Positions 49,722 through 58,797 of a DNA stretch of 64,000 nt are shown in pieces. The stretch is from a bacterium (GTDB lineage: Bacteria > Verrucomicrobiota > Verrucomicrobiia > Limisphaerales > UBA11358): assembly GCA_021780905.1 (NCBI GenBank), contig JAJXXW010000048.1:62001-126000 (forward strand). Reading direction: 5' to 3'. How positions within the stretch are numbered: the first letter of the stretch is position 1; each line of letters begins with the position of its first letter. The translations under genes were made by a program, and so were the position numbers. Under the pieces are notes generated by a model that saw only the letters and a list, made by a program, of their open reading frames with translations, made no database searches and was not told the DNA's origin.

Positions 49722-49770
49722 TCATGCGTTTTCCCGCAAGGGCAGTTCATCGAAGGTTTCCAGCACAGCC
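49722..49770 (-). pseudogene. possible 3' end of a MoxR-like gene
   Basis: On minus, AVLETFDELPLRENA then TGA (49722-49724). It resembles the MoxR tail VIQKIFDELPVP of this window. No more of the gene is present. If correct, the second cassette also carries a moxR tail on its right side. Confidence 0.3.
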
Positions 49771-49934
49771 GTGTATTGGTTTGCGAACACGGCATGGTTT
49801 ATTTATTCTTTACGGCTTAAATGGATCAATCTCGCTACATTGCGACGCACGTTGCCGGCCTGCCCAAGTCAGGCATCCGGGACTTTTTTGACATCGTCGC
49901 CAAGATGAAGGACGCCATCTCGCTCGGCGTCGGC
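49770..49934. repeat. aminotransferase 5' region, copy B of the 165-bp duplication
   Basis: Functional copy: upstream region and first codons of 49821-50996. 12 differences from 48985-49149. Confidence 0.9.
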
Positions 49935-50996
49935 GAACCGGATTTTGACACGCCCTGGCACATCCGCGAGGCCGGCATCTACGCGCTCGAAAAGGGCAAG
50001 ACGCATTACACGTCCAACCTCGGCCTCATCGAACTGCGCCGCGCCATCAGCAAATACGTCGGGCAGAATTTCAACGTCAGCTACGCGCCGGAAAACGAAG
50101 TCATCATCACCGTCGGCGTCAGCGAGGGTCTCGACCTCGCCTGCCGCGCGCTCATCAATCCCGGCGATAAGGTGATGTATCACCAGCCGTGCTACGTCAG
50201 CTATTCGCCCAGCATCACGCTTGCCCACGGCATCCCCGTGCCCGTGCCGACGTTCGCCAAGGACGGCTTCGCGCTCACCGTGGACGCGCTCCGCGCCGCG
50301 TGGCAACCGGGCTGCAAAATTCTCATGCTCAACCTGCCGTGCAATCCCACCGGCGGCACGTGCGACCGCGTGCAGATTGAAGCCATCGCGAAATTCGCGG
50401 TGGAAAAAGACCTGATCATGTTGAGCGACGAAATTTATTCCGAGCTGACGTTCGAAGGCGTTCACACCAGCATCGCGAGTCTGCCCGGCATGAAGGAACG
50501 CACGGTTTTCCTGCACGGATTTTCCAAGGCGTTCTCGATGACCGGCTGGCGCATCGGTTACGCGTGCGGACCGGCGACGCTCATCGAGGCGATGATGAAG
50601 GTGCATCAATACTCGATGCTTTGCGCGTCCATCATCGCGCAGGAAGCGGCCATCGAGGCGCTCGAGCGCGGCGAGGACGCGATGAAAAAAATGCGCGACC
50701 AGTATCATCGCCGCCGCGATTTCATCGTGCGCCGGTTCAATGAAATCGGATTGAAGTGCCACCTGCCGCGCGGTTCGTTCTACGCGTTCCCCGACATCAG
50801 CAAGACCGGCATGAACGAAAAAGATTTCGCCATCGGCCTGTTGCAAACCGAGAAAGTGGCGATCGTTCCCGGTTCAGCCTTCGGCGAGAATGGCAAAGGT
50901 TTCTGCCGCGCGTGTTTCGCGACGAGTTACGAGCAGCTCATCGAGGCGAGCAACCGCATCGAGCGGCACGTGCAGAATCTGGCACCGAAGCTTTGA
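49821..50996 (+). CDS. class I/II aminotransferase (aspartate aminotransferase-like)
   Basis: 391 residues. PLP enzyme, cytoplasmic. Substrate loop ISLGVGEPDFDTPWHI; TSNLGLIELRRAISKYVG; VSEGLDLACRALINPGDKV; NLPCNPTGGTCD (Asn and Pro of the active site); LSDEIYSELTFEG (Asp and Tyr); PLP Lys in FLHGFSKAFSMTGWRIGYAC; C-terminal Arg region GFCRACFATSYEQLIEASN. Subgroup is aspartate/aromatic/alanine type; the exact amino acid is unclear. The 5' region is duplicated at 48985-49149. AT-rich upstream TTTATTTATTCTTTACGG precedes the start. Confidence 0.9.
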   Translation: MDQSRYIATHVAGLPKSGIRDFFDIVAKMKDAISLGVGEPDFDTPWHIREAGIYALEKGKTHYTSNLGLIELRRAISKYVGQNFNVSYAPENEVIITVGVSEGLDLACRALINPGDKVMYHQPCYVSYSPSITLAHGIPVPVPTFAKDGFALTVDALRAAWQPGCKILMLNLPCNPTGGTCDRVQIEAIAKFAVEKDLIMLSDEIYSELTFEGVHTSIASLPGMKERTVFLHGFSKAFSMTGWRIGYACGPATLIEAMMKVHQYSMLCASIIAQEAAIEALERGEDAMKKMRDQYHRRRDFIVRRFNEIGLKCHLPRGSFYAFPDISKTGMNEKDFAIGLLQTEKVAIVPGSAFGENGKGFCRACFATSYEQLIEASNRIERHVQNLAPKL

Positions 50997-51184
50997 TATG
51001 CAGGGGACGCGTGAAGACCTATTGTTAAAACAAAAGATCAGCGTCTCGTTGCCGCGACTCCTGCAAAGCAAGTGGAGCCACGAGCTGTTTACTTCTTGAT
51101 GCTGGAGTTTTCTTTTATTTAAAAACTAATAACATCCTTTCGGGTAAATCTGTCTTTTATTTTCGGAATTGTTAAGCTGAACGC

Positions 51185-52261
51185 GTGAACGAGCTCACCA
51201 TCGGTTTTTTGGGCGCGCTGCTGGCCACCAACCAGCCGCAGGCCGTCAGCAACGTCATCCAGCAGCAGACCGGGCTGGCGGTGCCGGTCGAAGCGGACCC
51301 GGTGGAACGCGAGCTGCGCGAGGTCATGATGGCCGATGATGCCGCACAGGACGAAGTCAACCAGTGGCTCCACGACTTCGATTCGCAGCCTCACCCCAAC
51401 CGGACGGCGGACGCGGCGGCACTGAACCGGCGCATCGTCGCGCGTTATGACCGGGTGCGCGCGGCCTACAATATTTTTCTTCAGCACCATCCCGAAAACG
51501 CGCACGGCTGCCTGGCCTACGGCAGTTTTCTCAATGACATCGGCGACGAGGAGGGGGCGCATCTGCAATACGAAAACTCGAAGCAATTGGACCCGAAAAA
51601 TCCCGCCGTCTGGAACAACTTGGCCAATTACTACGGCGAACACGGCCCGGTGACCAAGGCCTTTGAATACTACGCGCAGGCGATCAAGCTCAACCCCAAC
51701 GAGCCGGTGTATTACCAGAATTTTGCGACGACGGTCTATCTGTTCCGCAAGGATGCGCGGGAATTTTTTCATCTCAACGAGCAGCAGGTGTTCGACCAGG
51801 CGCTCGACCTTTACCGGCAGGCGATGCGGCTGGCGCCCAATGATTTTGTGCTCGCGACCGATTACGCCGAGAGCTACTACGGCATCCGCCCGCTGCGCGC
51901 CCAGGATGCGCTCGCCTCCTGGACCAACGCGATGCAGGTCGCGCACACCGACGCCGAGCGGCAGGGCGTCGAACTGCATCTGGCCCGCGTGAAAATCGCC
52001 GCCGGAATGTTTGCCGAGGCGCAGGCGCATCTCGACGCGGTGACGAACGCGGCGTTTCTCGGTTTGAAGCAACAACTCATTCGCTCGCTGGCGAACCACG
52101 AACATCCGGATACTCATCCGGCAGCCACGGCGGCAAACAACCTGCTCAAGATGGTGCCGCCGCTGGACACGCCAAAGGTTTCCGCCGGGACCAACCTGAC
52201 CCTAGTGTTGACAAACCTGCTGGCGGTGCCACCGCCGTTGCGGCTGCAAGAGGCACCGTGA
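51185..52261 (+). CDS. TPR-repeat protein, unknown function
   Basis: 358 residues from a GTG at 51185. After a short N-terminal helix it has several TPR units: AYNIFLQHHPENAHGCLAYG, SFLNDIGDEEGAHLQYENSK, NNLANYYGEHGPVTKAFEYY, AIKLNPNEPVYYQNFATTVY, ALDLYRQAMRLAPNDFVLAT, YAESYYGIRPLRAQDALASW. TPR arrays mediate protein contacts. It has no clear signal peptide (N-terminus IGFLGALLATNQPQ is only mildly hydrophobic), and lies 48 bp before hisI. No specific role can be given. Confidence 0.75.
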   Translation: MNELTIGFLGALLATNQPQAVSNVIQQQTGLAVPVEADPVERELREVMMADDAAQDEVNQWLHDFDSQPHPNRTADAAALNRRIVARYDRVRAAYNIFLQHHPENAHGCLAYGSFLNDIGDEEGAHLQYENSKQLDPKNPAVWNNLANYYGEHGPVTKAFEYYAQAIKLNPNEPVYYQNFATTVYLFRKDAREFFHLNEQQVFDQALDLYRQAMRLAPNDFVLATDYAESYYGIRPLRAQDALASWTNAMQVAHTDAERQGVELHLARVKIAAGMFAEAQAHLDAVTNAAFLGLKQQLIRSLANHEHPDTHPAATAANNLLKMVPPLDTPKVSAGTNLTLVLTNLLAVPPPLRLQEAP

Positions 52262-52309
52262 ATCTGGCAAATTCCGCTTTGTGCCTTCGTCGGCGTTTTG
52301 CTGAAATAA

Positions 52310-52702
52310 ATGAATATGAACTTCTACGACCAACTAAAATTTGACGCGCAAGGTTTGATCCCCGCGATCATCCAGGAACAAAAGACCGGCCGCGTGGTGA
52401 TGATGGCCTGGATGAACCGCGCGTCGCTCGAAAGCACCGTCGCCACCGGCAAGACGCATTTCTGGAGCCGCTCGCGCCAGAAGTTCTGGATGAAGGGCGA
52501 GGAAAGCGGCAACACACAAACCGTCAAGGACATCGCTTTTGACTGCGACGGCGACTGCCTGCTCATCCAGGTGGAGCAAAAAGGCCCGGCCTGCCACGAG
52601 GGTTACAATTCCTGTTTCTACCGGTCGGCGGAAAGCGGCGGTTTCAAAATCACCGAGGCCAGGCTGCTCACGCCGGAGCAGATGTATAAAAGGAAAACGT
52701 AA
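52310..52702 (+). CDS. hisI: phosphoribosyl-AMP cyclohydrolase
   Basis: 130 residues, monofunctional (no HisE domain). Third step of histidine synthesis. [60 protein letters not shown] with the metal-binding DCDGDC, and [15 protein letters not shown] with the zinc Cys. A second ATG lies six bases after the first. Not near other his genes. Confidence 0.95.
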   Translation: MNMNFYDQLKFDAQGLIPAIIQEQKTGRVVMMAWMNRASLESTVATGKTHFWSRSRQKFWMKGEESGNTQTVKDIAFDCDGDCLLIQVEQKGPACHEGYNSCFYRSAESGGFKITEARLLTPEQMYKRKT

Positions 52703-52778
52703 CGCGCGAAATTCTTGCAGACCGTGACAGTAAATCACCCGCCGCAAATCTTTTGTTACTTCATTCCCGCTTCGGAAA

Positions 52779-54419
52779 ATGCTTTCATGGCGCATGGTTC
52801 CGTGCGTCATTTTCGAAGACGAGCACCTGCTGGTGGTTCACAAGCCCGCCGGCTGGAACACGCACGCGCCGGCACCGTTCGCGGGCGAGGGCATTTATGA
52901 CTGGCTGAAAAACCGCGAGCCGTGCTGGGCCACGCTCGCCATCATCCACCGGCTCGACAAGGAAACCAGCGGCGTAATGGTTTTTGGCAAGACGCCACTC
53001 GCCAACCAATCGCTCACGGAACAATTCACGGCGCGCCGCGTCCGCAAAAAATATCTTCTGCTCACCGACCGCCCGGTTCCACAAAACGAATTCACCGTGA
53101 AAACCGCGTTGCTCCGCGTTGGCGAAAAATATGCCAGCCGGCCCGGCGGCGAACCGGCGGAAACCCAATTCGTGCCCGCGGCGGACATCAAACTCAAAAC
53201 TAAAAATTCAAAATTGAAAATGGTCTGCGCCGAGCCGCTGACCGGCCGCACGCACCAAATCCGCGTCCATGCGGCGGAAACAGGCTTCCCGATCCTTGGC
53301 GACACGCTTTACGGCGGCACGCCCGCGGCGCGCGTCCATCTGCACGCGGCGGAGATTGAGTTCGCGCATCCGGCGACCGGCCGGCCGGTGCGGTTTGGGG
53401 TGCCGGTGGATTTTGAACTGGAACCGCGCCTTGCCTTGCGCACCGCCGTCATTGATCCGGCAAGCACCAACGCTTTCCGGGTGATTCACGGCGCGAGCGA
53501 CGGCTGGCCGGGCTGGTTCGTGGAAAAGCTCGGCGACTTTCTGCTTTCGCAAGCCGAAGCGCCGCTGGGCATAAAGCAAAATGAAGAATTATCGCGGCTC
53601 GCACAAGTTTTCTCCGCGCGCGGCGCGTATCACAAAACCTTGTCACGCCAGGTTCGCCGCGCCACGACCGCCAACGCCTCACCGCAACTCATTTTTGGCG
53701 AGGCCGCGCCAGAACGGTTTGAGGTTTTGGAGAACGGCATCCGGTTCGAGTTGAGTTTCAACGAAGGTTATTCCGTCGGGCTATTTCTCGACCAGCGCGA
53801 CAACCGCCGGCGCCTGTTGACCGGCCATGTCGCGGCCGACTTTCCGCTTTGCCAATCGGCAATCGGCAATCGGCAATCGGAAGTCTTGAATTGTTTTGCC
53901 TACACCTGCGGCTTTTCCATCTGCGCGGCGAAGGCGGGCGCGCGAACGACGAGCCTGGATCTCTCGAAAAAATATTTGGAATGGGGCCGGCGTAATTTTG
54001 CGCGGAACGGCCTCGACCCGTCGGCGCATGATTTTATCTACGGCGACACCTTCGACTGGCTGCGGCGGCTGGCGAAAAAAGGCCGTGCGTTTGACGTCGT
54101 GGTGCTCGACCCGCCGACGTTTTCGCAATCGAAGGAGCACGGCATTTTCCGGGCGGAAAGCGATTACGGCCGGGTCGTCGCCGCCGCCCTGCCCGTCCTC
54201 AAGCCCGGCGGGGTGTTGCTCGCCGCGACGAACGCGGCCGAATTTTCGCCGGAAGATTTTCTCGCGGACATCGAATCGGCGGCGGGCGACGCGAACCGCA
54301 AAATGGTAAAGTGGCATTATGTCCCGCAGCCGCCGGATTTCCCGATCAGTCGTAACGAGCCGGCCCATTTGAAAACCGTGTGGGTGAAAATGGGCGCGGG
54401 TTTTGACGGCCGGGCTTAG
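52779..54419 (+). CDS. fusion of an RluA-type pseudouridine synthase with an RlmI-like rRNA methyltransferase
   Basis: 546 residues in one frame (an ATG at 52794 is also possible). Residues 1-215: RluA-type synthase with LLVVHKPAGWNTHAP, catalytic IHRLDKETSGVMVFGKT (Asp60), LTGRTHQIRVHAAETGFPIL and GDTLYGG. Residues 225-546: class I methyltransferase of the RlmI/RlmL type with SVGLFLDQRDNRR, LNCFAYTCGFSICAAKAGAR (SAM loop) and VVLDPPTFSQSKEHG. RlmI makes m5C in 23S rRNA; the PUA domain of RlmI seems missing, with the synthase in its place. Two in-frame low-complexity inserts are visible: an A-rich stretch (53190-53222) and four 7-base repeats (53853-53880). Confidence 0.85.
   Translation: MLSWRMVPCVIFEDEHLLVVHKPAGWNTHAPAPFAGEGIYDWLKNREPCWATLAIIHRLDKETSGVMVFGKTPLANQSLTEQFTARRVRKKYLLLTDRPVPQNEFTVKTALLRVGEKYASRPGGEPAETQFVPAADIKLKTKNSKLKMVCAEPLTGRTHQIRVHAAETGFPILGDTLYGGTPAARVHLHAAEIEFAHPATGRPVRFGVPVDFELEPRLALRTAVIDPASTNAFRVIHGASDGWPGWFVEKLGDFLLSQAEAPLGIKQNEELSRLAQVFSARGAYHKTLSRQVRRATTANASPQLIFGEAAPERFEVLENGIRFELSFNEGYSVGLFLDQRDNRRRLLTGHVAADFPLCQSAIGNRQSEVLNCFAYTCGFSICAAKAGARTTSLDLSKKYLEWGRRNFARNGLDPSAHDFIYGDTFDWLRRLAKKGRAFDVVVLDPPTFSQSKEHGIFRAESDYGRVVAAALPVLKPGGVLLAATNAAEFSPEDFLADIESAAGDANRKMVKWHYVPQPPDFPISRNEPAHLKTVWVKMGAGFDGRA
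53853..53880. repeat. four tandem copies of a 7-base unit within the fusion gene
   Basis: CAATCGG repeated four times without change, translated in frame as QSAIGNRQS between the synthase/MT core and the SAM loop. The unit length is not a multiple of three, so loss or gain of a unit would shift the frame. Confidence 0.9.
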
Positions 54420-54483
54420 CGTCCGGGCGGTTGGCCTGCACTTGTAACTTGCCGGGCCAACCCAGGGGTTTCATCATGGCCGC

Positions 54484-55260
54484 ATGCGTTTGCCCGAAAT
54501 TCCGCGCCGCCGCCGGTGGCTGCCCATCCTGGCACTGGTTTTGACCGCCGCGCGACTGCCGGCCGAAGTTTTTGATTTCGCCAGCCCCACGAATCTGACC
54601 GGCACCATTTATCAGCCCGGCTCGCAGCGGCAGAAAGTGCTGTTCACCTTCCAGCGCACGGCGCGGCGCGAGGGCGGCACCGTGCGCGTGGTGCGAAAGT
54701 ATTTTTTGCCCGACGGTGCCACCGCCGCCGTGGAAAACATCACCTACCAGTCCGGGCAACTGGCCGATTACCGGATGCAGGACTTTCAGGCCGGCATCAG
54801 CGCCCGCATCGCCGTCACCAACCACCTGCCGCCCGCGGCGTCGCCGGCCATGGCCATCAGTTTCGTGCACGGGCCGATCCCGCCGCCGGCCGGCTGGCAG
54901 AAAATGCCGCCTGACACGCTGATTGACGACAACCTGTATGCGTTTCTCCTGGCACACTGGGAAGCGCTGCAACGCGGCGAGCCGGTGAAATTCCGCTTCG
55001 TCGCGCTGGAACCGGGCAAGACCATCAACTTCCGCTTTGTCAAAACCGGCGAGGCCGTGGCGGCCGGCCGGCCCGTGGTGATTTTGAAGATGGAGCCAAC
55101 CAATTTCATCATCGCCCAGTTCGTGGATCCGCTCGTCTTCACCGTGGAAAAGGCGCCGCCGCACCGCGTGCTCTCCTACACCGGGGGCACCACGCCGCGC
55201 GTCAAGAAGGGCGGGAAATGGAAATACCTCAACGCCGAAACGGTGTTTGATTGGAACTAA
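54484..55260 (+). CDS. secreted protein, unknown function
   Basis: 258 residues. Basic N-terminus then signal RWLPILALVLTAARLPAEVF. The mature protein is beta-rich (NLTGTIYQPGSQRQKVLFTF, VRVVRKYFLPDGATAAVENI, LADYRMQDFQAGISARIAVT, GEPVKFRFVALEPGKTINFR, VVILKMEPTNFIIAQFVDPL). I do not recognise a family. It stands alone between the fusion gene and the secretion operon; the 260 bases to 55524 hold no gene. Confidence 0.7.
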   Translation: MRLPEIPRRRRWLPILALVLTAARLPAEVFDFASPTNLTGTIYQPGSQRQKVLFTFQRTARREGGTVRVVRKYFLPDGATAAVENITYQSGQLADYRMQDFQAGISARIAVTNHLPPAASPAMAISFVHGPIPPPAGWQKMPPDTLIDDNLYAFLLAHWEALQRGEPVKFRFVALEPGKTINFRFVKTGEAVAAGRPVVILKMEPTNFIIAQFVDPLVFTVEKAPPHRVLSYTGGTTPRVKKGGKWKYLNAETVFDWN

Positions 55261-55524
55261 TCCCCCCAACACCCTGGCGCTGATGCTTGGAATCACAGCT
55301 GCGAGGATTTCCACATCGCCACGTTGCCGAGCGCGGTCTGGCTGGCAAATGCGGGACTTGCCCGCTCTGGTGCGGGCTTTGAGAATCAGGCCGGTGGCCA
55401 CGGCGAACTTCGGGGTGGGGCTGCCCGCAGAAAAATTCCGCGCGGTTTCCCCGGGGTTTTAATTTGTATTATCCCCAATTTTCTGCAACTTTTCGCGGCT
55501 CGGATTGTTCAAATTAGACCTTGA

Positions 55525-57279
55525 ATGTCATTTAGCCCGGTCAGAAACCTTGTGGCGACGGTCGCGGACGCGTCCCCGGCGCAGTTCGACGACTGGCGCA
55601 AATCGTGGCGCGCAGCGGCGGACGCCGGCTCCGCCGAGCCGCTGCTCACGTTCGTCGCGCGCGAACGCGGCGTGGCCGAGGACGTCTTTGTGCAGAAGCT
55701 GGCCACCGCGCTCGGCTGGCCGTATCTCGAACTCCCGAAGCTCACGATTGAGAACGCGGTGCGCGGCAAACTCTCCACCAAGATCGCTTTCCAGTATTTT
55801 GTGCTGCCGGTCGCCATCCACAACGGCGTCTTGCAGATCGCCGTCAGCGACCCGTTTGACGCGGCGATGATGAACGCCGTCCGGTTCGACGCCAAGATGC
55901 CCGTGAGTTTCGCACTGGCGACGCGGAACGAAATCGAGAAGGCGCTGAAAAAATATTTCGGCGTCGGCGCCGAGACGCTCGACGAAATGGGCGAGGGCGA
56001 ACCGATGGAACTGGAACTGGCCTACGACAAGGAAATCACCGAAGGCGACCAGGAGGCCAGCGTCATCAAGTTCGTGAACCAGATCATCTGGGAAGCGTTC
56101 AAGGATCGCGCGACGGACATTCATTTCGAGCCGCAGGAGGACGAGCTGCGCATCCGCAACCGCGTGGACGGCATCCTGCACCAGATTCCGCTGCCGCCGA
56201 CGTTGAAGCGCTTTCAAGCCGCCATCATTTCGCGCATCAAGGTGATGAGCGGCATGAACATTTCCGAAAAGCGCCTGCCGCAGGACGGCCGCATCAACGT
56301 CCGCATCAAGGGCGAGGAAATTGACATCCGCGTTTCCACCGTGCCGACCGTTTATGGCGAAAGCGTCTCGCTCCGCCTGCTGACGCGCGGGAAAATCTTT
56401 TTGAGTTTGGACAAGCTGGGTTTTTCCAAATTGGAAGAAGATGCGATCCGCGAAATCATCATCAAGCCGCACGGAATTTTCCTCGTCACCGGCCCGACCG
56501 GTTCCGGCAAATCCACGTCGCTCTACGCGTTTCTCTCGGCGATCAACTCGGTGCATAAACGCATCATCACGATTGAGGAACCGGTCGAATACGAACTCAA
56601 GGGCATCAACCAGATCGCCGTGCGCTCGGACATCGGGCTGACGTTCGCGATGGGCTTGCGCCACATTTTGCGCCAGGACCCGAACGTCGTGATGGTCGGC
56701 GAAATCCGCGATTCCGAAACGGCAGACATCGCCATCCGCGCGTCGCTGACCGGCCACCTGGTGTTCTCCACGCTGCACACGAACGACGCGCCGAGCGCGT
56801 TCACGCGCTTGACCGACATGGGCATCGAGCCGTTTTTGATCGCGTCTTCCGTCGAGGCCGTGCAGGCGCAGCGCCTCGTCCGCACGATTTGTTCGCAGTG
56901 CAAGACCGAGCAAACGGTGGATCCCGATTATCTGCGGCGGATCGGTTTTCCCGAGGCGGACATTGGCACGGCGAAATTCTGGCACGGCGCGGGCTGCGAA
57001 AATTGCCGCCAGCAGGGGTATCAAGGGCGCAAGGGCATTTACGAGCTGCTCATCGTCACCGAGGCGCTGCGGCCGCTGATCATGAACCGCGCGCCGGCCA
57101 CCACCATTGCGCAGCGCGCCATCGACGCCGGCATGCGAACCCTGCGCGTGGACGGCTGGAACAAAGTGAAAGCCGGCGTCACCACGATTGAGGAGGTTTT
57201 GCGCGTGACGCAGATGGAAGAACACCGCGAGGCGCTCGCCGCCGGCGACGACAAAACCCAATTCATTTCCCGTTCCTGA
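55525..57279 (+). CDS. gspE: GspE/PilB-type secretion/pilus assembly ATPase
   Basis: 584 residues, normal length. Powers pseudopilus or pilus assembly at the inner membrane. N-terminal MshEN-like domain (LPVAIHNGVLQIAVSDPFDA), N2 domain (FVNQIIWEAFKDRATDIHFE), then the ATPase: GIFLVTGPTGSGKSTSLYAF (Walker A), ITIEEPVEYELKGI (Asp box), PNVVMVGEIRDSETADIAIR (Walker B), TGHLVFSTLHTNDAPSAFTR (His box), and a zinc domain with CSQC and CENC. First of a cluster of four plus-strand genes. Confidence 0.9.
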   Translation: MSFSPVRNLVATVADASPAQFDDWRKSWRAAADAGSAEPLLTFVARERGVAEDVFVQKLATALGWPYLELPKLTIENAVRGKLSTKIAFQYFVLPVAIHNGVLQIAVSDPFDAAMMNAVRFDAKMPVSFALATRNEIEKALKKYFGVGAETLDEMGEGEPMELELAYDKEITEGDQEASVIKFVNQIIWEAFKDRATDIHFEPQEDELRIRNRVDGILHQIPLPPTLKRFQAAIISRIKVMSGMNISEKRLPQDGRINVRIKGEEIDIRVSTVPTVYGESVSLRLLTRGKIFLSLDKLGFSKLEEDAIREIIIKPHGIFLVTGPTGSGKSTSLYAFLSAINSVHKRIITIEEPVEYELKGINQIAVRSDIGLTFAMGLRHILRQDPNVVMVGEIRDSETADIAIRASLTGHLVFSTLHTNDAPSAFTRLTDMGIEPFLIASSVEAVQAQRLVRTICSQCKTEQTVDPDYLRRIGFPEADIGTAKFWHGAGCENCRQQGYQGRKGIYELLIVTEALRPLIMNRAPATTIAQRAIDAGMRTLRVDGWNKVKAGVTTIEEVLRVTQMEEHREALAAGDDKTQFISRS

Positions 57280-57287
57280 ATGCATTT

Positions 57288-57383
57288 CATCCGCCCATAT
57301 ACGATTTGCGATTTACGGTTGACGCGGCGCGGACTGAATTCGCGCGGCATGGGCCCATCGTCCATCGTCCATCATCCATCGTA
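57288..57383. repeat. simple-sequence filler before the GspL/PilM-like gene
   Basis: Contains degenerate repeats: ATACGATTTGCGATTTACG at 57299-57317 and CATCGTCCATCGTCCATCAT (57357 onward). They are non-coding and fill the gap between 57279 and 57391. Confidence 0.6.
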
Positions 57384-57390
57384 AATTCCA

Positions 57391-58797
57391 ATGGCCCGCT
57401 GGAACTCCTGCAACATCCTCCACGTCGCCCCGGACGCGAAACGCGTCTGGCAATTCGACGCGAAGGGCGGCGGCTTCGTGCTGAACCGCGAGCAGCGCGT
57501 GCCGCACACCGAACCGCTGCCGGCCAAGGGCATCGCGAAACAGTGGTCGTCACTCTGGGCGCCGAAACTGAATGTCGCGTGGCTGCCGCCGGAGAGCGTT
57601 TTCCTCCGCGTCATCGAGCTGCCGGCGAGCAATTTCGAGGAGACGCTGGCGATGGTGGATCTGCAGTTGGAAAAACTCTCGCCGCTGCCGGTCGCGCAAA
57701 TCGTCTGGACGATGCACGTGGCCGGCACGCACACCGCCCCAGCCCGGGGCGACGCCGCGCCGGAGAGCTTGCAGACGGTCATCGTGGTCATTGTCGAGCG
57801 CCGCGTGGTGGAGGAATTTCTCGGGCGGCTGGAAAAGGACGGTTTTCTCGCCGACCGTCTGGAGACGCCGCTGCTCGACCAACTGGCCATGATTCCGTCC
57901 GGCGAGGACGGCGTCTGGCTGTTTCCGCTGTCGCTGGCCGGGCAGAATGCGGCGCTGACGGCGTGGCGCACCGGCGGCGTGCTGCGGGGCTTGAATTTCG
58001 TCCTGTTGCCGCCTGCCGGCGACCGAGCGAAGGATTTAAAGGACCAGATCGCCCACCTCGTCTGGGCGGGCGAATTGGAAGGCTGGCTGACGGCACCGCT
58101 GACCTGGCATCTCGTCGCCGATCCGGTGAACGCGGCGGAATGGGAAAATCTGCTGCGCACGGCGCTGGACCAGCCGGTGACGGTTTCCGCGCCGGCCGCA
58201 CCGCTGGAACTGGCGGCCAGCACGGCGCGGCGGGCGGCGGCGGCCGAAAAATCGAATCTGCTGCCGGCGGAATTTGGCGCGCGGTATCATCAACAGTTTG
58301 TGGACCGGCTGTGGTTGCGCGGCCTCGCCTACGTGGGGCTGGCGTATGCGCTGGCGCTGGTGATCTACTTTGGCGCGGTCAGCGTGCTGAATTTTCGGAC
58401 GACCCGCGTCGAGGCGCAGGTCGCGGCCATCAGCAACGATTACACCAACGCGATCCAGTTCAAGGCGCGGCTGGGCGTGCTCCAGGAGCGGCAGCAGTTG
58501 AAATACGCGGCGCTGGACTGCTGGCAACTGGTGGCGCAGCAATTGCCGGCGGGCCTCGCGCTGTCGCGGTTGAGCTTTGCGAACGGCCAAACCCTGACGC
58601 TCGGCGGGCAGGTGGCGGCGGACGACATCACGAAGATTTTTGATTTCAACGACGCGCTGCGCAAGCTGAAGGTCAACGGCCAGCCGCTGTTCAATCCCGC
58701 GAACGGCCAGCAGCTCAATTACCGCACCAGCCCGAACAACCAGGCCACCTGGAGCTTCGGCCTGGAATTACTGCGCACGGAAACGGAGCCGGAATGA
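57391..58797 (+). CDS. GspL/PilM-PilN-like inner-membrane assembly protein
   Basis: 468 residues. Actin-like cytoplasmic half (HVAPDAKRVWQFDAKGGGFV, NVAWLPPESVFLRVIELPAS, FEETLAMVDLQLEKLSPLPV, VVIVERRVVEEFLGRLEKDG) as in GspL and PilM, a transmembrane helix (AYVGLAYALALVIYFGAVSV, about residue 315), and a periplasmic PilN-like part (AISNDYTNAIQFKARLGVLQ, LALSRLSFANGQTLTLGGQV). Thus it combines PilM and PilN functions, as GspL does. It overlaps the next gene by four bases and follows gspE by 111 bp. Confidence 0.75.
   Translation: MARWNSCNILHVAPDAKRVWQFDAKGGGFVLNREQRVPHTEPLPAKGIAKQWSSLWAPKLNVAWLPPESVFLRVIELPASNFEETLAMVDLQLEKLSPLPVAQIVWTMHVAGTHTAPARGDAAPESLQTVIVVIVERRVVEEFLGRLEKDGFLADRLETPLLDQLAMIPSGEDGVWLFPLSLAGQNAALTAWRTGGVLRGLNFVLLPPAGDRAKDLKDQIAHLVWAGELEGWLTAPLTWHLVADPVNAAEWENLLRTALDQPVTVSAPAAPLELAASTARRAAAAEKSNLLPAEFGARYHQQFVDRLWLRGLAYVGLAYALALVIYFGAVSVLNFRTTRVEAQVAAISNDYTNAIQFKARLGVLQERQQLKYAALDCWQLVAQQLPAGLALSRLSFANGQTLTLGGQVAADDITKIFDFNDALRKLKVNGQPLFNPANGQQLNYRTSPNNQATWSFGLELLRTETEPE

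Noticed and set aside
55528-57285. Minus-strand frame of 585 codons
   Set aside because: Antisense shadow of gspE, with no motif of its own.
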